A DNA stretch of 64,000 nt from Haloterrigena alkaliphila. Its GTDB lineage: Archaea; Halobacteriota; Halobacteria; Halobacteriales; Natrialbaceae. The notes beneath the pieces are model-generated. The model was given only the letters and a program-made list of their open reading frames with translations. It was not told the origin of the DNA and searched no databases. This document shows, piece by piece, positions 31,756 through 41,008 of the stretch. The translations under genes were made by a program, and so were the position numbers. Position 1 is the first letter of the stretch, and each line of letters begins with the position of its first letter. The stretch spans positions 682,001 through 746,000 of the forward strand of contig NZ_CP071462.1 of assembly GCF_017352155.2 (NCBI RefSeq), given 5' to 3'.

Positions 31756-32499
31756 GGCACTGTCTAGTTCTGTACCTCCTCAATCGGGGTCTTTCCATCG
31801 AGAGCTTGATGCGGTCTCTGATGGTTGTAGTAATGCATAAACTGTTCAAGCCACTCGCGGACGCTCGACCGACTGCCCACCCACGAATTATGGAAGCGGT
31901 CGATACGCATTTTGAGGGTGTGAAACCACTTTTCGATGAGGTTTCGGTCGGTATAGTTGACCTGACCGCTCAAACCTAATCGAGCAAGGGCAGTCCGGTA
32001 GCCGAATTGATCAACGAGAAACTCAACATCCGAGAGATCGTGTTTCTCCGCGAGTCGATGGAGAAACGCAGCCGCCGGATCGGTGCCATGCCGCCCAAAT
32101 AACGCAACATCGAGAATCAACTTTGTCTCGATGTCTATTGCAGCGTACAACCAAGACCATTCGCCGTTGATCTTGACAGCGGTTTCGTCGACAGCGACCC
32201 GCGACGGCGATGCCGTCGGCGGGTCGCGTCCGCTGTCAGCCAGCCGATGAACCCAGTTCCAAACCGCACCATGAGAGCGTTCAACGCCTAATTCAGCGAG
32301 AATCGTTGTTGTCTCCCGAAGCGAACAACCGGTCTGATGGAGGCGGACGGCGAACGCCCTGACGGGCGTCGCCGTCCGCTCGTTCTCCCAAGATTCTTCT
32401 AAATCCGCCTCATAGTTCTCGCTGAGCAGGTCTGCGAGCATCTAACCAATTCACTCAACGACCTGCTCACTTCTCAAATTGACTCAACTAGACAGTGCC
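31756..32499 (-). mobile_element. complete IS6-family insertion sequence (744 bp)
   Basis: The element is bounded by perfect 14-bp inverted repeats: GGCACTGTCTAGTT at 31756-31769 and AACTAGACAGTGCC at 32486-32499. It is flanked by an 8-bp direct repeat GGAAGCGC at 31748-31755 and 32500-32507, the target duplication size usual for IS6. One transposase gene fills it. Perfect ends and duplication point to a recent insertion. It sits in an AT-rich gap between the PL14-like unit and the FemAB-like gene and does not break a gene I can defend. Confidence 0.95.
31764..32441 (-). CDS. IS6-family transposase
   Basis: A 225-residue DDE transposase. A short helical N-terminus with a helix-turn-helix (CSLRETTTILAELGVERSH) precedes the catalytic core. 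The three acidic residues fall in SRVAVDETAVKING, EFLVDQFGYRTAL and TDRNLIEKWFHTLK. The ending YNHQRPHQALDGKTP is standard for the haloarchaeal IS6 branch. It is full length with no frameshift, and its stop codon lies inside the left inverted repeat, so the element is probably active. Confidence 0.93.
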   Translation of the reverse strand: MLADLLSENYEADLEESWENERTATPVRAFAVRLHQTGCSLRETTTILAELGVERSHGAVWNWVHRLADSGRDPPTASPSRVAVDETAVKINGEWSWLYAAIDIETKLILDVALFGRHGTDPAAAFLHRLAEKHDLSDVEFLVDQFGYRTALARLGLSGQVNYTDRNLIEKWFHTLKMRIDRFHNSWVGSRSSVREWLEQFMHYYNHQRPHQALDGKTPIEEVQN

Positions 32500-32507
32500 G
32501 GAAGCGC
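32500..32507. repeat. 8-bp target-site duplication, right copy
   Basis: GGAAGCGC directly follows the right inverted repeat and matches 31748-31755. Confidence 0.93.
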
Positions 32508-32877
32508 TATATCACGGTGCACGAATCTTTCCGAATCTGTTCCGAAGAGAGAGTATTAAAGGAAGATTCCACCAAAAGGGACAGAGTATCGGCCCATTTT
32601 CGCTCCTGTCGGCCCTCCCTTTCCTCGATACCACGATCATAACGAAGTCCACATATCTGTGCTACGATAGCATGGGCTGGGGATTCAAAACACTACCGTA
32701 CGTACCGACTATCGAAACTCCTGAAGGCGATTCCCGTTCCGTTCTCCAATCGGAAAATTTCGCCCCATACAGACGGTGTTACCGCCGGTTTCTGTCCGTA
32801 TCGTTTGATGGGGGGAGGAGCCGAAACGGTTTCAACAGAGACGTTCACCCATCGAACATCTCCGACGCTGAGGAGCG
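32508..32877. other. gap between IS and FemAB-like gene
   Basis: This stretch holds one open frame (about 130 codons from 32495 to 32887), but it is neutral to basic, rich in Ser and Arg, and unlike haloarchaeal coding sequence. I see no other gene. It probably carries the promoter of the gene at 32878. Confidence 0.4.
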
Positions 32878-33975
32878 ATGGACGTAACGGAAATCACGTC
32901 CGACGAGTGGACCGATCATCTCCCCGAGACGGGGTTCGATCCCTTCCACACGGGGGAGGCACTCGAGGTGATCGATCGGTACGCTGACGGCAACGTTCGG
33001 TTGTTCGTCGGTAAACGCGGCGAACAGCCCGTCGGTCTGTTTCCCCTCTTCGTCCGCGATGAAGGGCCACTGACGTTCGTCATGTCTCCACCACCCGGAC
33101 TCGCCGTTCCACGGCTGGGTCCGGTTTTGATGCCAACGAGTCCGAAACAGCGCAAACGGGAAAAGGCTAATCAGCGGTTCACCGAAGCCGTTCTCGAACG
33201 AATCGACGCCGCAGATCCGCTGACGGCGTTCGGAATGGTTTCTACTCCCGAATACACCGATCCTCGTCCGTATAGCTGGAACGGTCTGTACGTCGATGCT
33301 CGGTTTACGTACGCCATCGATCTCGCAGAACGAGGGGTAGAAGACGTGTTAAACGCGTTTACGAGCGATCTCCGCAGTGAGATCCGAAAGCGTAACGAAC
33401 TCGATATCGACATCACCGTAGAGGGAGGGAATGCGGCTCGACAGGTGTGTGCCGATATGAAAGAGCGTCACGCCGAACAGGGACTCTCCTATCCCACCCC
33501 GCCGTCGTTTTCTGAAGACCTCGTGGACTCCCCCGACGATCGATCTCGAGTGTACGTTGCACGCGCTCCCGACGGGAGCTATCTCAGTGGCATAACCATC
33601 CTGTATTCGAACGACGAGGCGATATTCTGGCAGGGCGGAGCGAAAGCGAACTACCAGAACGTGAGTGTAAACAGTCTCCTCCATTGGCGGATTATCGAGG
33701 ATATCCTCGACGATCCGGAATTGAAGTCGGTCGAACGCTACGACCTCGGAAATGCAGGTGTCGAACGAATCAGCGATTACAAGAGCAAATTCGACGCTCA
33801 ACTCCGATCTCACTACGAAGTCAAATCGAATCTGATGCGTCTGGCAAAGAAAGCGTATTCCGCTCAGCGTCACTTGCAAGGGACCGATCTTTCGGACATC
33901 AAAACGGCGGTACGACAACGATATAACGGTGTGTCTGAAAAGCGCCCTGAAACGTTGGCCCGATTCCGATCGTAA
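32878..33975 (+). CDS. FemAB/GNAT-fold acyltransferase-like protein
   Basis: A 365-residue protein. The layout, an N-terminal GNAT-like half with GKRGEQPVGLFPLFVRDEGP and a C-terminal half with GITILYSNDEAIFWQGGAKAN then RYDLGNAG, is that of FemAB-like (BioF2-like) proteins. Known family members transfer amino acids from aminoacyl-tRNA, or acyl groups, to amines on cell-wall glycans. The acceptor here is unknown, but the neighbourhood includes a sugar deacetylase that would create a free amine. The start is the ATG at 32878. It is on the plus strand, convergent with the ATP-grasp gene, with a 41-bp gap. Confidence 0.8.
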   Translation: MDVTEITSDEWTDHLPETGFDPFHTGEALEVIDRYADGNVRLFVGKRGEQPVGLFPLFVRDEGPLTFVMSPPPGLAVPRLGPVLMPTSPKQRKREKANQRFTEAVLERIDAADPLTAFGMVSTPEYTDPRPYSWNGLYVDARFTYAIDLAERGVEDVLNAFTSDLRSEIRKRNELDIDITVEGGNAARQVCADMKERHAEQGLSYPTPPSFSEDLVDSPDDRSRVYVARAPDGSYLSGITILYSNDEAIFWQGGAKANYQNVSVNSLLHWRIIEDILDDPELKSVERYDLGNAGVERISDYKSKFDAQLRSHYEVKSNLMRLAKKAYSAQRHLQGTDLSDIKTAVRQRYNGVSEKRPETLARFRS

Positions 33976-34016
33976 TCAGCGTGACTACCGTTTCACCCCA
34001 TCGACTACTTGACGCA

Positions 34017-35213
34017 CTACCGTGAGTGGACTGCCCTACTGGTCTCCGTTAGAACGTAGCGCAAGCCGGAGAGGAACACACGCGGATCGTCGTATCGGAG
34101 GAGATCGAAGTGCGGATCCATACAGCACGATACGAGAATTTCCAGTCCGGCCCCGAAGAGAGACGGTCGATCCACGAGTGCGGACTCTTCGTTTACGACG
34201 CTCGAGAGATAGCCGAGTTCGCCGTACAGCAGATGACTTCCGACACCGGTCTCGTATTCGGGATCGACCGAGTCCGGTCGTCCCGTCGCCAGTCGCCAGT
34301 AGTCGAGGGGGAAATCGGCACCCGCACGGACGGCACACGGAAGTGATTGCCAGAGACGGGGATTGATTTCGGTGAGTTTGAATTCGTCGGTTTCCGCGTC
34401 CCGCATATACTCGATACACGCGGGTCCGTGCCACTCGAGGTGATCCAAAAGCGTGCGGCCGACCGCCTCGAGTTCGGGAATGTCGATCGACCGACGGTAG
34501 ACCCCGCCACCGCCCGTGTAAGACTCGCCGCGGATCTGTCGATGTTGGAACGTCGTCACCGGTTCGCCGTGATCGTACAGCGCACCGAAGACGTACTCGT
34601 CCGACGAGCAGACGTACTCCTGAACGAGAGGGTCGTGATGCATTTCCTCGCGGATCGTCTCTGGATCCGGCCGTTCACCCGCATCGAGGTGTTTCACACG
34701 TTTCGCTGTCGCGAAATCGCGTTCGGAGTAGGAGTCGCAGTACTCCTCCGTGAGGACATTATACCGTGATTTGATGATTTGCTCGCTCTCCCAGTCGGTG
34801 ACTTCGTCGATGGTGTTCGTTTCCGGAACGGGCACACCGGCGTTTTGTGCGGCCTCAATCAGACGAATTCGATCGTGGACGCTTTCGATGGTTTCGAACC
34901 CCGGCGTGACGACCGTGACTTCGTCGCTGAACTCGTCGAAATATTTACTCAACAGATACGGATCGGGTGCACGGACCGGCACGATCGTTCGAACGTCGTC
35001 TCGAGCGGCGATCCGGAGAAGCGCTGCCTTGTAGCGTAAAAAATCCGATTCTGGAGAAGGGATACTGATAACCTCGTCACAGAACGTGGATGCAGTCGCG
35101 AGCGCGTTCTCGTGTTCCGAGGCCACGATCGTGTGAATTCCGCGTCGAGAGAGCGATCGGACGCACGAATAGCTCGCAGGATCATACCCCGTCGGTATGA
35201 GGACCGAATTCAC
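34017..35213 (-). CDS. ATP-grasp family carboxylate-amine ligase-like protein
   Basis: A 398-residue protein with a GTG start at 35213 (NSVLIPTGYDPASYSCVRSL). The opening is a Rossmann-like pre-ATP-grasp domain (RGIHTIVASEHENALATAS). The ATP-grasp region includes the Lys in EQIIKSRYNV, DPLVQEYVCSSDEYVFGALY, ACIEYMRDAE and LTEINPRLWQSLP, where Glu-Ile-Asn-Pro-Arg holds the metal. Such enzymes join a carboxylate to an amine via an acyl phosphate. In this locus it may attach an amino acid to a sugar amine; that is inference. Confidence 0.85.
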   Translation of the reverse strand: MNSVLIPTGYDPASYSCVRSLSRRGIHTIVASEHENALATASTFCDEVISIPSPESDFLRYKAALLRIAARDDVRTIVPVRAPDPYLLSKYFDEFSDEVTVVTPGFETIESVHDRIRLIEAAQNAGVPVPETNTIDEVTDWESEQIIKSRYNVLTEEYCDSYSERDFATAKRVKHLDAGERPDPETIREEMHHDPLVQEYVCSSDEYVFGALYDHGEPVTTFQHRQIRGESYTGGGGVYRRSIDIPELEAVGRTLLDHLEWHGPACIEYMRDAETDEFKLTEINPRLWQSLPCAVRAGADFPLDYWRLATGRPDSVDPEYETGVGSHLLYGELGYLSSVVNEESALVDRPSLFGAGLEILVSCCMDPHFDLLRYDDPRVFLSGLRYVLTETSRAVHSR

Positions 35214-35355
35214 TGATAGCTCACTTTAATACGCTATGGGTTAGCGACCATAGTTATATCTGGCCTAGTACTGGAAAATTGAAATAAATGGTGATTTAAA
35301 ATAGCAATAGTAGCCAGGAGATCGCTCGGCGACGAAACGACGGAATTCGAACTCG

Positions 35356-36084
35356 TCACGGTTTTCTCGCGATATAGTGGGGATGATGGAATCGACTCCG
35401 GAGAACGCCGTCCGGTCGCACCGTTTCGACGCTCTCGAAGCCGCAGTTTCGCAACTGCTGCTTCTGATATTCGGGGCGAATATAGTAAACGTCCGTCGGA
35501 CCGTCTTCGACCGTCGTGTCCGATTTGTACCGCGAGAAGAGCCGCTTCTTCCAGATATTGTGCGCCCAGAACTCGAGAAACTCGTAAACGCCCTCGAGGC
35601 TGAACTCTCGAATGACGTACGTGCTCAAGCGATTGTGCGTGTTGAAGATAACTGGTTTGTCCGGGCGCAACACGCGTCGAATCTCTCGGAGGACCGTGTA
35701 ACGCGTTTCTTCGGGCAAAACGGTGCTAAATCCCAGACCCAGAAACACCACGCCGTCGAAGGCTTCGTCGTCGAACGGTAACGTCGTGGCGTCGCCGACG
35801 AGAAATTGCGGTTTCGGAAACAGTGATCGGGCGCGTTCGATATACGATTCCGTGAAATCCACACCGACTACGTCGAACCCCATCCGTTCGAGGGCCGTCG
35901 TCGTTCGACCGGTTCCACAACCGAGATCGAGGATGCGGGTTCCGTCGGCCGGCAAATACCGCGTGATCGCTTCTCGTTCCTCCGGGCTCAATCCGCCCGT
36001 CGCGTCCGATGTGTAGTGTTCGAGCAATTCCTCCGAACTGAAGTACTCTTTTTGCTCTTTGAGATCGGACTGCGTGCGAGTCAT
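35356..36084 (-). CDS. class I SAM-dependent methyltransferase
   Basis: A 242-residue protein. Motif I is ILDLGCGTGRTTTALERMG (about 52-70), the next acidic strand is VVGVDFTESYIERA, then PQFLVGDATTLPFDDEAFDG and LREIRRVLRPDKPVIF. It would methylate a sugar hydroxyl or carboxyl in the glycan; some haloarchaeal N-glycans carry methylated uronic acid. The start ATG at 36084 fits. It is separated from the membrane-protein gene on its 5' side by 152 bp. Confidence 0.88.
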   Translation of the reverse strand: MTRTQSDLKEQKEYFSSEELLEHYTSDATGGLSPEEREAITRYLPADGTRILDLGCGTGRTTTALERMGFDVVGVDFTESYIERARSLFPKPQFLVGDATTLPFDDEAFDGVVFLGLGFSTVLPEETRYTVLREIRRVLRPDKPVIFNTHNRLSTYVIREFSLEGVYEFLEFWAHNIWKKRLFSRYKSDTTVEDGPTDVYYIRPEYQKQQLRNCGFESVETVRPDGVLRSRFHHPHYIARKP

Positions 36085-36236
36085 TGGTAAACTAGCCGAT
36101 TACTCGTGATGCACCGGTATATAATGCTAACGGGTGATACTGCGTGGTAGCGCGCAGTGTACGCAGCAAAGAGAGATACGCCGTGACCGGCGCTCGCGGC
36201 CTCCGGTTGCCGCTCCCGTCGGCGTTCGAACCACTG

Positions 36237-38180
36237 TTAGTCATCGGCGTACACGCTCACGCCCTCTGAATCGTAGACCCTATCACTCGACGAACGACCG
36301 TCCCATACCGGCGAATCCTGATCGGCGTACTCGAGGGACTCGTAGTACGCCGGATCCTCGACGTACTCGTCGGTGGCGTAGAACTGTAACGGGCGATCTG
36401 CAAGTTCTCCTTCTCTCACCAACAGCAGATCCTGTCCCTCGAAATGGACGTCTCCCGTTTCCGGATCGGCCTGGATGATGTTACACTCGCCGGTCGGCGA
36501 CGACGAGTAATATCGACACGTTACGTAGTCGGACATCACGTCGTCCCCGGCCGCTTCGCCGACGGCGTCGAAACTCTCCACTTCGGCTTCAGTGAAGTAG
36601 TGCGTGTAGAACTCCCGCTCGACCAGCGGATTATCGGACGCGACGAAGTCGTTCGAGACGGCGACGAACCCCGACGTGAGAAGGAGAACGACGACGAGTC
36701 CGACTTTGAGGTCGCTCGTCCCGTATCGGAACTCAGTTCGGAGGGCAGCGACGACGCCGACTGCCGCACCGATCGCGATGAACGGGGCAGTGTAGAGACT
36801 GAAGCGTAGAATGTTCAACTGCTCGCCGACCAGTAGTAGCGGCCCGGGGAACGAAACGGCGCTCAACGCGAGACTGGTCAAGAGGACCACCTTTCCGCGG
36901 AACGATATCCTCGAAACCGCGGGTCCGCGTATCACGCCGTAGAGGATGAACAGCAGGAGGAAACTGAACGGCACGTAGTTCGCCAGTTCGTGGAACGGCA
37001 TCGAGATGAATTCGCTCGCCGCTTCCGTTTCCGTCTGGCCTCCCCCTCCGATTCCGGCGATCAGTGACTCCTGGAGGACCGTCACCACTCGAGCGAGTAT
37101 ATTCGGTGCTGCGATCAGCCAGTATCCGAGCTGTATTCCGGCCAGTGCGAAGAGATGTGCCGGTCTCACGACGTATTCCTGGTCGTTCGTCATCGACGGC
37201 AGATATCGCTCGATCACGTAGTAGACGCTCAACGTAGCGATAATAAACGGGATCGTGACCGTGTGATAGACGGCGATGGCGACGGCGAAGCCGAGAAACA
37301 GAACCGCGTATCGCCACCCGGTTCGAACCAGCGCGAGCAGCGATACGACGAACAGGACGGACGCGATGCTTCGCGGAATCGCATACATGCCGCTGAAGAT
37401 CACGAACGGCTGGAGACACATGAGGAGTGCCGCTAGCAACGATACATCCTTGGTAAACCCGAAGCGTCTCGCGAGCAGGTAGACCGTCGCGATCAAGACC
37501 ATGAACGCGATACCGGACGTGAGAAACGCCAGGAAAAGCGTATCCGCCCCACCGTCGAACAGCATCGCCTCGGACGCGATGAGGACGTGCCAGAGGGGGA
37601 ACGCTTCGTATTCGCCGAACGCACCCGTGACGTGATGGACGTCCAGAAGGCTCTGGATGGAACTCTCGTGACCGAACACGTCCGTCCGGCCGAAGTAGTA
37701 GTGGTAGTTCAACGTCACGGACCAGATCAGGTTCGCCATCAGCGCCGCTATCTCGAGCAGGATAGCGCTGACTCGCGATCGAGTGAGATCCAGCCGCAAA
37801 ACCTGAATGACGATGACAGCCACCATCGCGGCCGCGACGGCATAATACGTGATGGGACGGACCGCCGTCCTCGCGAGGAGGAGGACGGAGACGCCCTGGA
37901 GGACCAGAAAGAGCGCTATCAAGAGGGCAAACTCGTGTCTCGCCGTTACCCGCGGTCGCTCCGGTTCGAACGCCGTACTGACTCCGTCGGACATCGCGTA
38001 CGCGAACGCAACGAGAACGATCGGTACCGTCGCGTATACCGAAACGATCCCGAGACTTCGGTAGCCGAGGAAAAACGACACCGCCGTTGCGATGACGGCG
38101 GCGAGCGGAAACAGGTACGCTATCGTCCGCGATAGCGACTGGTACTGTACTCGCCACGGTATCCGATACCCGGACCTCAT
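36237..38180 (-). CDS. polytopic GT-C-like membrane protein
   Basis: A 647-residue protein from the ATG at 38180 (MRSGYRIPWRVQYQS). About 12-14 membrane segments fill residues 15-520; a soluble domain of about 125 residues ends the protein outside the cell. A loop with EYEAFPLWHVLIA sits where GT-C enzymes bind substrate, and RSIASVLFVVSLLA follows. It could be a lipid-linked glycosyltransferase or a chain polymerase; I cannot decide from sequence. Its ATG overlaps the DUF354 stop by 4 bp, so the two are coupled. Confidence 0.7.
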   Translation of the reverse strand: MRSGYRIPWRVQYQSLSRTIAYLFPLAAVIATAVSFFLGYRSLGIVSVYATVPIVLVAFAYAMSDGVSTAFEPERPRVTARHEFALLIALFLVLQGVSVLLLARTAVRPITYYAVAAAMVAVIVIQVLRLDLTRSRVSAILLEIAALMANLIWSVTLNYHYYFGRTDVFGHESSIQSLLDVHHVTGAFGEYEAFPLWHVLIASEAMLFDGGADTLFLAFLTSGIAFMVLIATVYLLARRFGFTKDVSLLAALLMCLQPFVIFSGMYAIPRSIASVLFVVSLLALVRTGWRYAVLFLGFAVAIAVYHTVTIPFIIATLSVYYVIERYLPSMTNDQEYVVRPAHLFALAGIQLGYWLIAAPNILARVVTVLQESLIAGIGGGGQTETEAASEFISMPFHELANYVPFSFLLLFILYGVIRGPAVSRISFRGKVVLLTSLALSAVSFPGPLLLVGEQLNILRFSLYTAPFIAIGAAVGVVAALRTEFRYGTSDLKVGLVVVLLLTSGFVAVSNDFVASDNPLVEREFYTHYFTEAEVESFDAVGEAAGDDVMSDYVTCRYYSSSPTGECNIIQADPETGDVHFEGQDLLLVREGELADRPLQFYATDEYVEDPAYYESLEYADQDSPVWDGRSSSDRVYDSEGVSVYADD

Positions 38181-39256
38181 GAGTCGACCATTTGCTCGAT
38201 CTCTGCCAGAATGACGCTCGTAGCGTCGACTTTGTCCTCGAGAAGTCGAGCGCGACGCGTCTCCCACGTCGAATCCGGTTCGTCGAAAATTCCCCGCGCA
38301 AGCTCGAGGCTTCTTGCGGCACCGTCTTCGCTACCGAGATTGTACACCAGATCGTACCGCTCGTCGAGTTCGTTCGTGTATCCGAGATCGAGCGATCCCA
38401 CGTATATCGCGGGGGTGCCGAGAACGGCGCTCTCCGCGGCCATCGTCGGACTCTCTCCGACGAACAGCTCGGCGTAGTAGAGGAGATCGTGCATCGCATC
38501 GGGCGACACGTCGGTTCGATAGGGTTCGAGTCGAGCGGGTAGTTCCCCCTCTGCAGTGATGAGTACCTCGGCACCCATCGACTCGAGACCCTCGACCAGT
38601 GCCACCGGATCGTCGATGCCTTGCTCGCCGATATCGTGGGCAGCATCCCAAGCGACGGTCCGGAGGACGACGAACCGATCGTCCGCGTCGATATGAAGGT
38701 CCTCGAACACCGCGGGATCCGGCGTGAACCGGTTCGGATGGAGATACGCCAGTTCGTGATAGTAGGGGTACCGGACCTGCCTTCGACTGATGTCGCCGAT
38801 AAACGACGTCGCCGTGCAGATCCGATCGGCGAATGGAAGCAGGAGGCGTAACTGAAGCTTCGCGTGCTCCGTATCGAGAAATACCAGACTCTTCGATCCG
38901 GCTAACGGGGCCACGTGAGATACCGCGACGCCTTCCTGTGCGACCATGACGTCGGGATCTATTCGACGGGCCGCTTTCAGGAGTCGATACTCGTACGCGA
39001 GTTGCGAGGTGACCAGCCCTCCCTTCGACCCGTCGTAGCGCGCGAGCACCGTGTGTGGAACGTCGTAGCGTTCGAGCAGGTCGACCGCAATGTCTTTCTC
39101 GAGAACGAATACGTGAACGTCCCAGCCCCGTTCACGGAGTTCTTCGATCGCATTTCGAAAGAGGTGAACGGAAGCCGGGTGTTCGATTCCGAATACGACA
39201 GATCCCGTCGTTCCCGTGTCTTTCGTCGTCACTTCCGACGTAGTGGCCCCGCCCAT
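38177..39256 (-). CDS. DUF354 family (GT-B-like) protein
   Basis: A 359-residue protein. The opening VVFGIEHPASVHLFRNAIEE matches the DUF354 start (xxDIxHPxHVHFFxNxxxEL), and later VFLDTEHAKLQLRLLLPFAD and HPNRFTPDPAVFEDL fit. The family has the fold of GT-B glycosyltransferases such as UDP-GlcNAc epimerases. MAAESAVLGTPAIYVGSLDLGY is the donor-binding motif near 270. It occurs in archaeal polysaccharide clusters. It overlaps the GT-C-like gene by 4 bp. Confidence 0.87.
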   Translation of the reverse strand: MGGATTSEVTTKDTGTTGSVVFGIEHPASVHLFRNAIEELRERGWDVHVFVLEKDIAVDLLERYDVPHTVLARYDGSKGGLVTSQLAYEYRLLKAARRIDPDVMVAQEGVAVSHVAPLAGSKSLVFLDTEHAKLQLRLLLPFADRICTATSFIGDISRRQVRYPYYHELAYLHPNRFTPDPAVFEDLHIDADDRFVVLRTVAWDAAHDIGEQGIDDPVALVEGLESMGAEVLITAEGELPARLEPYRTDVSPDAMHDLLYYAELFVGESPTMAAESAVLGTPAIYVGSLDLGYTNELDERYDLVYNLGSEDGAARSLELARGIFDEPDSTWETRRARLLEDKVDATSVILAEIEQMVDS

Positions 39257-40105
39257 ATTTCTCGCCGAGTAGTTGTCATCGGTTCTTAGTTATGCAGAAT
39301 GTACGTTACTATTCTGATATGAAATGCGAAACTGACCTCGAGAGCGAGCGATGCGGTCCGATCATCTCGTCGCTGGTTCGGACTCAGCGTGATACAACGC
39401 AATCGATTTCGCTTCGATTCTGACGTACTCGTCTGTCCGGTATTTCGCTCCGTAGTCACCGTGAGTCCGACTGTCGACCGAATTCGAGTAATCGGGCCAC
39501 CCGGGCGTAGCGCTCTTTCCGACAGTTTCGGTTCTTCCACTGTCGTATCCGCTTACGGAGGCTTCCTCGAGCGCTCTCGGTCGACCGCGTCCGTAGGCGG
39601 TGATTCCGGCGAGCAAAACAACGACGGCGACCTCGGCTTCAGCGTCAGAAACCCGGATCGAGACGTCGTAGCATCCGGATTCGAGCCCGTTTGGTGGATC
39701 GGTCCGTTTCATCGGAACGCGGGACGCCACACCCGTCGTCACCGAAGAGGCCCGTCCCCTATTCGATGGGACTCGCCGGCGGCCCGTTGCTTCTCGACGA
39801 TCGAACGGCCTCGAGTCGGCGTCGACCAAACGGATCGCTGCGTCCATCGAGACGTCCGGGGCTTTCGAGCCAGTGTTCGACGGCTTCGATCACGCTAGTC
39901 ATACGCGATATCCCGCAGTAAAATCGTTTTACGACCCCCTCGCCGCTTCGGATACCGCACTCGTCGGATGGCCGGTCTCGTCGCGTCAACGGCGACAACC
40001 GAAGAAAAATACGGTTATAAAAATAGGATATAATTATACACTGGATTAGTTGAATGCGATTAGAAGAGAAAGTTGATGGCGGTAATACCGAATTACCGGT
40101 CCAGG
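39257..40105 (-). other. 849-bp gap with possible decayed minus-strand gene
   Basis: Reading minus from the ATG at 39902 gives MTSVIEAVEHWLESPGRLDG and stops after 47 codons at 39759. Another minus frame then stays open from 39847 to 39362 and contains a hydrophobic stretch (VAVVVLLAGITAYGRG). Haloarchaeal glycan loci contain proteins that start in a similar way (SxxEAVExWxES), so this may be one broken by a frameshift. Evidence is weak. A strong AT-rich promoter block lies at 40015-40038. Confidence 0.3.
40028..40038 (+). promoter_or_regulatory. TATA-like block before the Tat PL14-like gene
   Basis: ATATAATTATA lies 68 nt before the ATG at 40106 and 38 nt before an alternative ATG at 40076. 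A second run, TTATAA, is at 40015-40020. Confidence 0.45.
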
Positions 40106-41008
40106 ATGGAACGCGATTACTCGCGATCGAACGAAGTCAGAGAGGCGACGGGAACCGGTCGACTGGGCCGGCGATCGTATCTGAAGGCGTCCGGGACGGC
40201 GCTGGCGACACTCGGCGGACTGTTCGCCGGCGTCGGCGGAGCGACGGCGAGCAGCGAGGGCCGCACCGTCGACCTCAATTACGATGCGTGCGACGCTATA
40301 ACCGACATCTATTCGGTCGAACGGCCCGAGCGCGCACAACTCGTCGAGCAGGGAACGACCGCTTCGGAAACGACGCTAGAGCTAACCGTTCCACAAAACG
40401 AGAGCTGGGGAACGAACACCACCTTCGATCTGCCAGCCAACGGATTGGGGGAACCGACCGAACTCTATCAGTCGATTCGAATGCGGCTCGACGAAGAATT
40501 CTCGTTTCGGGAGCCGGGTGATAACTGTCGAGTCTTCAACGCTGGACTCAACTCGAAGTGGGGAACGTCGGGATCCGGAACCGACGGTCCACCCACCGGA
40601 GCCGACGGCTGGTCGTCCCGATTGTACGTCATCGACAACGGATCGCGAACTGGATCGTTCGGGCTCAACGTCTACACGTACCACATGGATCAGCAAAGCG
40701 GACCCGGAGAGGAAGAGGTACTCGAAGAGGACCTGTTTTCTCCCGGCGAATGGCACGATATCGAAACGTACGTGCGAATGAACACCGTCGACGGAACTCG
40801 GGCGAACGCGGACGGCGTCGTTCGCGTCTGGGTCGACGGCGCGAACGTCTACGATCGAGGCGACTTCAGATGGACGACGACCCCCGACCAGGGTCACCAT
40901 CGTGCCGGCCCCGTCGCTCACTGGGGCGGTCCGGAATCACCGTCGCGAAACTCGTGTGTCTATTACAAAGACCACCGACTAGTAGTCGGTTCGAATCCGC
41001 GGAACTGA
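40106..41008 (+). CDS. Tat-exported polysaccharide lyase 14-like protein
   Basis: A 300-residue protein from the ATG at 40106; an ATG at 40076 would add 10 residues. A Tat signal has Arg22-Arg23 (LGRRSYLKASG) and a likely cut after GGATAS. The mature part is a PL14-like jelly roll: WGTNTTFDLPANG, EPTELYQSIRMRL, DNCRVFNAGLNSKWG, DGWSSRLYV, HDIETYVRMNTVDGT, GVVRVWVDGANVYDRG, then VAHWGG. It aligns with the C-terminal half of the protein at 29738. The family cleaves uronic-acid polymers by beta-elimination; the substrate here may be the host glycan made by this locus. No catalytic residue can be assigned with certainty. Confidence 0.65.
   Translation: MERDYSRSNEVREATGTGRLGRRSYLKASGTALATLGGLFAGVGGATASSEGRTVDLNYDACDAITDIYSVERPERAQLVEQGTTASETTLELTVPQNESWGTNTTFDLPANGLGEPTELYQSIRMRLDEEFSFREPGDNCRVFNAGLNSKWGTSGSGTDGPPTGADGWSSRLYVIDNGSRTGSFGLNVYTYHMDQQSGPGEEEVLEEDLFSPGEWHDIETYVRMNTVDGTRANADGVVRVWVDGANVYDRGDFRWTTTPDQGHHRAGPVAHWGGPESPSRNSCVYYKDHRLVVGSNPRN

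Noticed and set aside
31656-32887. ORF that becomes continuous across the IS6 site when the element and one target copy are removed
   Set aside because: The joined frame is about 130 codons, neutral to basic, without similarity to anything I know. It is more likely promoter DNA than a disrupted gene.
39389-39898. 169-codon plus-strand ORF in the gap after the DUF354 gene
   Set aside because: Arg/Ser-rich, no start signal, composition of a shadow frame.
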